Shown here in pieces: positions 1 to 4,933 of a stretch of DNA of 6,712 nucleotides; position 1 is the stretch's first letter, and each line of letters opens with the position of its first letter. The stretch is from NCBI GenBank assembly GCA_016927175.1, contig JAFGNC010000500.1, positions 1 through 6,712 on the forward strand. Direction: 5' to 3'. Under the pieces are notes generated by a model that did not search any database, was not told the DNA's origin, and saw only the letters and a program-made list of their open reading frames with translations. A program made the translations under genes and the position numbers. This DNA is from Gammaproteobacteria bacterium. GTDB lineage: Bacteria; Pseudomonadota; Gammaproteobacteria; Steroidobacterales; Rariloculaceae.

Positions 1-89
1 ACCCGGCGCACGCGCGCTTCGATGTGCTCCGTGATCATCGGTGATCGGCTGCAGATGCAGATCGACGGAAGCGCGGGCAGCACGGGATG

Positions 90-118
90 TTGACCCGACG
101 GGCCGCGTGCTTCATAAA
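90..118 (+). promoter_or_regulatory. Candidate sigma70-type promoter for the forward unit
   Basis: TTGACC at 90-95 matches the -35 consensus at five of six bases. CATAAA at 113-118 matches the -10 consensus at four of six. The spacer is exactly 17 bases. Transcription would begin near 125, leaving a leader of about 60 bases before the ATG at 187. The site lies in otherwise GC-rich sequence with no supported gene, directly upstream of the first forward gene. This is a consensus match only. A second -10-like hexamer, GATAAT at 169-174, lacks a -35 partner and is the weaker choice. Confidence 0.45.
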
Positions 119-186
119 CGGGGTCCGCGCCGGCCCGGCCGTCGAAATCGAGTCGAACGTTGAGAACCGATAATCCGTCCGAGAAT

Positions 187-1623
187 ATGACCCTGGTTCG
201 CCGCTTGCGCGTCGCCGCGCCGCTCGGAGCCGTTCTGCTCGCAATCTCCGCCGCCGAAGCGCAGAAAACGGCCGACATCGAACTCGAAAGCGTCGGGCGC
301 GGCGCGCCTCTGTCCGTCGCGATTCCCCTCGAGGTCCCCGCCGACATCGCGGATTATGAGAATTATCCGCCTGCCGAGATCGACGGTTTACCCGAAAGAC
401 ACTGGATGGTCGGCGCTCTCCGGATCGTGCGGGAGGGTCCCGACGGCGAGCCGGTCGAGAACCGCGTCGGCTCGGCCTGGAATGGCGCCCCGCCGCCCGG
501 CATCGAGCCGCTCGACGTGGATCTGTTCACGACGAAGGACTTCTACCGCGACCGCGAGCTGTGGAGCGATCCGCGCTATTTCCGCTGCAACAGCAGCGCC
601 GCAATCGAAGCGCAGTGGGCGAGCGGCGCGATCGGTGACGATCCGCCGCGCACGGCCGCGTGGGGACACTGCGACCGCGATTACCCGCGCGAGGCCATCG
701 TCAGCCCCTACTCGTTCGACACGGCCGCGGCCCACTACGAAGCTCTTCTCGAGGAGACGCGCGGGCGGGGCGGACCGACCGAGCACACCTACGCGACCGT
801 GCCCGCTGACTGGAACGGCCGCTACCGCTGGCCTCGAGGCGAGAACTGGTATGCCGAGCTGTTCTGGAATCAGATGCCGACGATCCTGTCGCTGCTGACG
901 GAGGAGTATCGGACGCGCATGGTGCAGCAGGCGTATCACCAGGGGCACACGAACGCGCCGCAGTGGCCGGCGCAGTACTGCTGGCCGGAAGGCTTCATGC
1001 GGCGCTGGCACTATCACGGCGTCACGAACCAGCCGCACACGGTCCTGGTCACGCCGCAGCTCGTGCAGATCATGGCCGGCGACGCGGACAACTTCGTCAC
1101 GAACATCCACGTCGGCCGCCGCTTCGACACGGACGGAGCCGTGCCCCGGCTCGGGGCGGACGTGCCGCGCTGGTACGGCGAGACGATCGGGTTCTGGGAC
1201 GAGGACGTGCTGATCACGTGGACCTCCAACATCCGCGGCTGGAAAGTCCACGGCAACTTCGAGTTCTCCGACAAGCTGCAGACGATCGAGATCTACACGC
1301 CGAACCGCGACGCCGACGGGAACCTGGTCGGCCTGAACCACGAGGGGATCTTCTACGACCCCGAAGCGCTCGTGGAACCGATCCGGATCGTGCGCAATCT
1401 GGTCCGGATCAGCGGCTTCGAGGCCGGCGATCCGTACGAGTTCATCGAATGTCTGCCTACGATCTACCCGATCGACGGCTTCGCAACGCCCGTCTCCCCA
1501 GGCACCGTGATCGAGTACCAGGTGCCGGACATGTACGGCCGACCGTGGGCCGACGTCTGGGAGCAGTACCACGAGCAGGGCATGCAGCGCCCGCAGGACG
1601 AAGACATCTTCAGTTTCGAGTAG
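187..1623 (+). CDS. Exported protein of unknown function, 478 residues
   Basis: I cannot assign a biochemical role. The ATG at 187 is preferred because it opens directly onto a Sec-type signal peptide: basic MTLVRRLR, a hydrophobic stretch of residues 9-22, and an AEA cleavage site at 23-25, giving a mature protein from Gln26. An in-frame TTG at 160 would add nine polar residues before the signal and is less likely. Only a weak GAG element precedes the ATG. The mature part is rich in Trp and Tyr, with no membrane helix and no known catalytic motif I can name. Four cysteines (134, 162, 265, 422) could form two disulfides in the periplasm. Residues 327-350, starting PRWYGETIGFWDEDV, resemble the P-W-G-x-S/T-I-G-x-W-x-x-D-T/V-L pattern of a recurrent group of secreted hypothetical proteins in Gammaproteobacteria and Acidobacteriota; this is recalled, not searched. 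The gene is followed one base later by a small basic-protein gene, so the two are probably co-transcribed. Confidence 0.9.
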   Translation: MTLVRRLRVAAPLGAVLLAISAAEAQKTADIELESVGRGAPLSVAIPLEVPADIADYENYPPAEIDGLPERHWMVGALRIVREGPDGEPVENRVGSAWNGAPPPGIEPLDVDLFTTKDFYRDRELWSDPRYFRCNSSAAIEAQWASGAIGDDPPRTAAWGHCDRDYPREAIVSPYSFDTAAAHYEALLEETRGRGGPTEHTYATVPADWNGRYRWPRGENWYAELFWNQMPTILSLLTEEYRTRMVQQAYHQGHTNAPQWPAQYCWPEGFMRRWHYHGVTNQPHTVLVTPQLVQIMAGDADNFVTNIHVGRRFDTDGAVPRLGADVPRWYGETIGFWDEDVLITWTSNIRGWKVHGNFEFSDKLQTIEIYTPNRDADGNLVGLNHEGIFYDPEALVEPIRIVRNLVRISGFEAGDPYEFIECLPTIYPIDGFATPVSPGTVIEYQVPDMYGRPWADVWEQYHEQGMQRPQDEDIFSFE

Positions 1624-1624
1624 G

Positions 1625-1852
1625 ATGCGACGCGTGGCACGCCGGCCGCCCAAAAAGAAGCTGCGCAGGCCTCGCAGCCCGGGGGATTACGAGGCCGAGC
1701 TCGTGCGCCTGTGCAAAGGCAACAGGCGCGAGGCAGAGCGGTTGATACAGGAGGAGCTGCGGCGTTCGCCGTCGATGTCGCGGCCCGGCGCCGCGCTCGC
1801 CGTCGTCACGCGGATCCGGCACGAGCAGGCGCCTGGTCTGCGGCCGCTTTAG
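1625..1852 (+). CDS. Small basic cytoplasmic protein, 75 residues, unknown function
   Basis: The ATG lies one base after the TAG stop of the upstream gene, as expected for translational coupling. A GTG at 1634 is an alternative start with a better-spaced AGGA upstream. The first 18 residues hold ten Lys or Arg, including KKK at 10-12, and form a probably disordered tail. Residues 20-68 look like a compact helical domain: GDYEAELVRLCKGNRREAERL, then IQEELRR, then a second helix around PGAALAVVTRIRHEQ. There is no signal peptide or membrane segment, so it should remain in the cytoplasm, unlike its neighbour. The basic tail could bind nucleic acid or an acidic partner, but that is inference. Support for reality comes from the tight junction, GC-rich third positions, a protein-like amphipathic pattern, and a stop just before the convergent gene. 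A chance ORF is possible but less likely. Confidence 0.7.
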   Translation: MRRVARRPPKKKLRRPRSPGDYEAELVRLCKGNRREAERLIQEELRRSPSMSRPGAALAVVTRIRHEQAPGLRPL

Positions 1853-1862
1853 ATCGCGCGAA

Positions 1863-1890
1863 CGGGGCTAGCGGCTCCTCGTCAGCCCCG
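1863..1890. terminator. Candidate hairpin between convergent units
   Basis: CGGGGCT at 1863-1869 pairs perfectly with AGCCCCG at 1884-1890, giving a 7-bp GC-rich stem with a 14-base loop. It sits at the convergence point: the forward gene stops at 1852 and the stem covers the reverse gene's stop codon at 1868-1870. Its symmetry would let it act on both transcripts. No U-tract follows on either strand, so it is not a classical intrinsic terminator and may only slow polymerase or protect 3' ends. GC-rich DNA produces such stems by chance fairly often. Confidence 0.3.
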
Positions 1891-3556
1891 CAGTCCGGCC
1901 CGCCGGCTCCGCGTCGGTTTCGCGGCCCGGCGCTGGCGGGTTCGCGGCCATCAGCGTCTCGAGCAGCTTCACGGTCGCGGGCCGCGGCTCGGCCTCCTGC
2001 CGCAGGAACGGCTCGTTGTAGTCGCCTCTGGCGAGGTCGACCGCGGTCCGGCCGTTCGCGTCCTTCGCATACAGATCCGCGCCGTGCTCGACGAGGAACT
2101 CGATCACCGGGTTCAGCCCCCGCATGGCGGCGCCGTGCAGAGCCGTGCGATGCGGCACGGCACGAGGGCTCGGCACCTGGCGGCCGCGATAGTCGTAGCT
2201 GAAATCTCTCAGACGCTGCTCGATCACGAGCAGGTGCGCCGCGGCCTCCCCTCTCGGCTCGGTCAGCATCCGCGCGTCGATGTCGGCTCCGGCGTCCACG
2301 AGCAGCTTCAGCGTCGCGAGCACTCCCTCCATCGTCCGGTTTCGCCCGCGCGTGACTCGCAGGCCGTACTCGACCCCGGCGGCCGCCATCAGCGGCGTCA
2401 CGCCCTGGTTGCTCGGAAGATCGACGAGCGCGCCGTGCTGGAGCAGCAACTCGACGAACGGCGCGTCGCCGGCGCGGGCGGCCCGCAACAGCGGCGTCGC
2501 GCCCATCGACAGGATCGAGTCGCCGCCGCGGTCCTGCGGGACGTTCAGATACGGCGGCCGACGCTTCAGCTGGATGTTCGGATCGGCTCCCGCCTCGAGC
2601 AGCTTGCGCGCGACGTCGAGCGCCGTGTGGTCGTCCGTGCTCGGCAGCACGACCATCGCGCCGTTCCCCATGACCGGCAGCGTGCTCCGATCGGCCGCGA
2701 GATACAGCGGCGTGCGGCCGTACAGATCCCATTTGTCGACATCGGCGCCGGCGTCGATCAGATACGCGGCCAGGTCGAAGTGCAGGTTCAGCAGCGCCAT
2801 GTTCAGCGGCGTGACGCGGTGCGGGTCGTGCAGGTCGATGTCCGCGCCGCCCTCCACGAGCCGCCTGGCGCACTCTATGCAGCCTTCCCGCGCCGCGTAC
2901 AGCAGCGGCGTGAAGCCGCCCTGGTTCATGTCTTTCGGCCGCGGCTCCTTGATGACTTTGCGCGCCCACTGCCGGTGCGCGCCGCGAGCGTCCACGTCCG
3001 CACCCTGCTCGATCAGGAACGCGACCATGTCCGGCTGGCTCTGCGCGGCGGCCCACATCAGCGCGGTCTGCTCGCCCCACCGCTCGCGCGCGTCGACGGC
3101 CGCGCCCGCCTCGACCAGCAGCTTCGCGGCCTCGACGTCGCCGGTGCGCGCGACCGCCATCAACGGCGTCTCCCCCTCGGGATTCGCGGCGTTCGCGTCC
3201 GCGCCGGCTTCGAGCAGCGCCTCGACGATCGGCGTCGAGCCGATAATCGCGGCCTCCGACAGCGCGAACGCGCCGAACTCGTTCTTCGCGTCGACGTCCG
3301 CGCCGGCCTCGATCAGGCTTCGCGCCAGCTCGACGTCGCCGTGATGCGCCGCCCACATCAGTGCCGTCGAACCGTCCGCTGCGCGCGCGTCGACGTCGGC
3401 GCCTTCGCGCAGAGCGGCGAGCGCGGCCGCGCGATCCCCGGATTCCGCGGCGGCGATCAGCGGATCCTCGGCCGCCCCGACGCCCGCGGCGAGCGACGCG
3501 GCGAGCCCGACGACGGCGAGGCTGGCGATCTTCCGGCGAACGAGCCGAAGCTTCAT
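1868..3556 (-). CDS. Exported ankyrin-repeat protein, 562 residues
   Basis: This is a probable periplasmic protein-binding scaffold. Residues 1-29 form a Sec signal peptide: basic KLRLVRRK, a hydrophobic core, and cleavage near GAA at 27-29. Eleven to twelve ankyrin repeats follow, most ending in the typical GADVDA-type loop. They start near residues 29, 61, 94, 127, 161, 214, 247, 280, 352, 385, 469 and 501 (a degenerate cap). Several are interrupted by insertions: 192-212, about 289-310, 329-350, 395-410 and 430-466. The last 25 residues look disordered. The only two cysteines form CIEC at 226-229 in repeat 6. Start choice is firm: GGAGGT lies six bases upstream, inside the end of the DUF1552 gene, whose stop is two bases away. 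It is the last gene of the reverse unit. A precedent for an exported ankyrin protein is Pseudomonas aeruginosa AnkB, needed for full activity of the periplasmic catalase KatB. By analogy this one may support its co-encoded partners, which is inference. Confidence 0.93.
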   Translation of the reverse strand: MKLRLVRRKIASLAVVGLAASLAAGVGAAEDPLIAAAESGDRAAALAALREGADVDARAADGSTALMWAAHHGDVELARSLIEAGADVDAKNEFGAFALSEAAIIGSTPIVEALLEAGADANAANPEGETPLMAVARTGDVEAAKLLVEAGAAVDARERWGEQTALMWAAAQSQPDMVAFLIEQGADVDARGAHRQWARKVIKEPRPKDMNQGGFTPLLYAAREGCIECARRLVEGGADIDLHDPHRVTPLNMALLNLHFDLAAYLIDAGADVDKWDLYGRTPLYLAADRSTLPVMGNGAMVVLPSTDDHTALDVARKLLEAGADPNIQLKRRPPYLNVPQDRGGDSILSMGATPLLRAARAGDAPFVELLLQHGALVDLPSNQGVTPLMAAAGVEYGLRVTRGRNRTMEGVLATLKLLVDAGADIDARMLTEPRGEAAAHLLVIEQRLRDFSYDYRGRQVPSPRAVPHRTALHGAAMRGLNPVIEFLVEHGADLYAKDANGRTAVDLARGDYNEPFLRQEAEPRPATVKLLETLMAANPPAPGRETDAEPAGRTAGLTRSR

Positions 3557-3558
3557 GG

Positions 3559-4845
3559 TCAGACCTCCGCCAGCAGCCCGCCGCTGTCGCCGATCGATTC
3601 CACCGGAATCTGCGTGCGCTCGAGCAGCGTCAGCACCAGATCCGAGAAGCGCGAATCCGGCGGGTAATGCAGATGCTGCCCGCCCTTGATCCGGCCGTGT
3701 GCGCGCCCGAGGATCGCCGACGGCAGCGGGTTGTTGTTGTGCAGGTTGCTGTCGCTCATGTTGCTGCCGAACAGAATCATCGAATGGTCGAGCACCGAGC
3801 CGTCTCCTTCCTGCGTGTTCGCGAGCCGCTCGACGAAAGCCGCGAACAGTTTCGTGTGGTAGGTCTGGATCACGGCGAGCCTGTCGAGCTTCGCCTGATC
3901 GTTACCGTGATGCGACAGCGGATGGAACGCTTCCGAGATGCCGATGTTGTTGTACGTGCGCATGCTCGCTTCGCGATCCATCGAGAACGTGATGATGCGC
4001 GTCAGGTCCGCCTGGAACGCGAGCGCCATCAGGTCGAACATCAGCTTGAAGTGCGCGTCGAGATCGTTCGGCACGCCGACCGGCGCGTCCGGAATCTCGA
4101 GCGCGGACGTGTCCTGCGACTCGCTCATCTGCACGCGGCGCTCGATCTCGCGCACGGAGTCGAGGTAGACGTCCACGGCCGCTTTGTCGCTCGGGCCGAG
4201 CCTCGCCTGCAGCCGCCCGGCCTGTTCCATGACGCGGTCCAGGATGCTGCCCGTCTCGCGCTGGATGGCCTGCCGCTCCTCCTCCGTGTCGCCCTGCCCG
4301 AACAGCCGATAGAACACGGCGCGCGGATTGACCTCCTGAGGCAGGGACTGCGTCGGCGTGCGCCATGACAGCTGCGCGCCCCTCTGCGCCGTCGTCAGCT
4401 CGAGCGACGGCAGGCGCGTGTCCTGGCCGATGTGCCGCGCCGCGAGCTGGTCCGCCGTGACGCCGGCGTCCGGCCCGATGACTCCGGCATCTTTCGGCGA
4501 CACGCAGCTGAGCCACGTGCGTTCGATGAACTCGTGCGGCTCCGGGCTCTCGGCAGGCTTGTTCCGCAGCCCCGACACGATCGTCAGATGCTCCCGGAAC
4601 GGCGCCAGCGGCTCGAGGATCGGCGTCATCTCGAAATCCTTGCCGGACTGCGCGGGCGACCATTTATCCATCACGGCGCCGTGCGGGAAGCCTACGAATG
4701 CGAGGCGGTGCGGTGCCTTGCCCGCCGCCGTATCGGCCCACGCGACGCCCGCCGGATTCATCGAGTCGAGCAGCGGCAGCGCGATCGCCGCACCGGCACC
4801 GCGCAGCACCGTCCGGCGCGAAAGATGCTTCTTCGTGATGTACAT
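3559..4845 (-). CDS. DUF1552 (HXXSHH) family protein, Tat-exported, 428 residues
   Basis: This is a member of the uncharacterised DUF1552 family (Pfam HXXSHH); no reaction is established. The ATG at 4845 is chosen over an in-frame TTG at 4911 because a purine-rich GAGGGGAAGGGT precedes it and because it starts a clean twin-arginine signal: SRRTVLRG at 9-16, hydrophobic residues 17-26, and AWA cleavage at 35-37. Tat export implies folding, and possibly cofactor loading, before export. The family signature HPLSHH is present as His308, Ser311, His312 and His313. Other family-like stretches are FPHGAVMDKW (53-62), the coiled-coil-like YLDSVREIERRVQ (227-239), FGSNMSDSNLHN (359-370) and GRIKGGQHLHYP (384-395). 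Length is normal and the gene looks intact. The mature protein has one cysteine (114). DUF1552 genes commonly sit beside DUF1592-group genes, as here. This parallels the pairing of DUF1501 with DUF1549/DUF1553 proteins in planctomycetes, which suggests the two act together. Confidence 0.95.
   Translation of the reverse strand: MYITKKHLSRRTVLRGAGAAIALPLLDSMNPAGVAWADTAAGKAPHRLAFVGFPHGAVMDKWSPAQSGKDFEMTPILEPLAPFREHLTIVSGLRNKPAESPEPHEFIERTWLSCVSPKDAGVIGPDAGVTADQLAARHIGQDTRLPSLELTTAQRGAQLSWRTPTQSLPQEVNPRAVFYRLFGQGDTEEERQAIQRETGSILDRVMEQAGRLQARLGPSDKAAVDVYLDSVREIERRVQMSESQDTSALEIPDAPVGVPNDLDAHFKLMFDLMALAFQADLTRIITFSMDREASMRTYNNIGISEAFHPLSHHGNDQAKLDRLAVIQTYHTKLFAAFVERLANTQEGDGSVLDHSMILFGSNMSDSNLHNNNPLPSAILGRAHGRIKGGQHLHYPPDSRFSDLVLTLLERTQIPVESIGDSGGLLAEV
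3563..3568 (-). promoter_or_regulatory. Strong ribosome binding site for the ankyrin gene
   Basis: GGAGGT on the minus strand lies six bases before the ATG at 3556 and within the last codons of the DUF1552 gene, which stops at 3559-3561. The position fixes the ankyrin start. It also suggests that ribosomes finishing DUF1552 can pass directly to the ankyrin message. Confidence 0.75.
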
Positions 4846-4857
4846 ACCCTTCCCCTC
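4846..4857 (-). promoter_or_regulatory. Ribosome binding site deciding the DUF1552 start
   Basis: The minus strand reads GAGGGGAAGGGT directly before the ATG at 4845. Its purine-rich core lies at normal spacing for a Shine-Dalgarno element. The upstream TTG at 4911 has no comparable site, and its extra 22 residues would bury the Tat signal, so the later start is favoured. Confidence 0.6.
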
Positions 4858-4933
4858 GCCTGACTTCCGTCGGCCCGATCCCGAGCCGTGCAATTTTCGA
4901 TCCTGTGACAAAACCCTGCCGATCGTCCTCGAC

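Noticed and set aside
3..44. Possible C-terminal tail of an upstream forward gene (frame ending ARFDVLRDHR, stop at 42-44).
   Set aside because: Only 13 codons are visible, and another frame also stops nearby at 32-34. Nothing distinguishes a real gene end from chance.
169..174. GATAAT as a -10 element just upstream of the first gene.
   Set aside because: No -35-like hexamer lies 15-19 bases before it, and the leader would be only a few bases long. The element pair at 90-118 fits better.
388..1653. Reverse-strand open frame of 421 codons opposite the exported orphan protein.
   Set aside because: It is rich in Arg, Val and Asp in a pattern expected of antisense GC-rich coding DNA, and it has no signal, domain or ribosome binding site support. 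The forward frame has a proper signal peptide and balanced composition.
2084..3667. Long forward-strand open frames (527 and 354 codons) opposite the ankyrin gene.
   Set aside because: They mirror the ankyrin repeats in antisense, are rich in Arg and Ser, have no recognisable domain, and arise from GC-rich codon bias opposite a gene with clear repeats, signal peptide and ribosome binding site.
4871..4888. Short inverted repeat (six pairs, one of them G-U, six-base loop) in the gap between the DUF1592-group and DUF1552 genes.
   Set aside because: It is too short, has no U-tract, and is expected by chance in this base composition. It is not supported as a terminator or attenuator.
4845..4911. 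TTG at 4911 as the DUF1552 start, giving 450 residues.
   Set aside because: The extra 22 residues are polar and would displace the Tat signal from the N-terminus. The ATG at 4845 has a good ribosome binding site.
4858..4933. AT-richer patch with TTGTCA (minus strand, 4906-4911) as a promoter, or TGTGA as a CRP half-site, before the DUF1552 gene.
   Set aside because: No -10-like sequence occurs at 16-18 bases from TTGTCA, and no second TCACA half-site is at the required spacing. The gap shows no convincing promoter.
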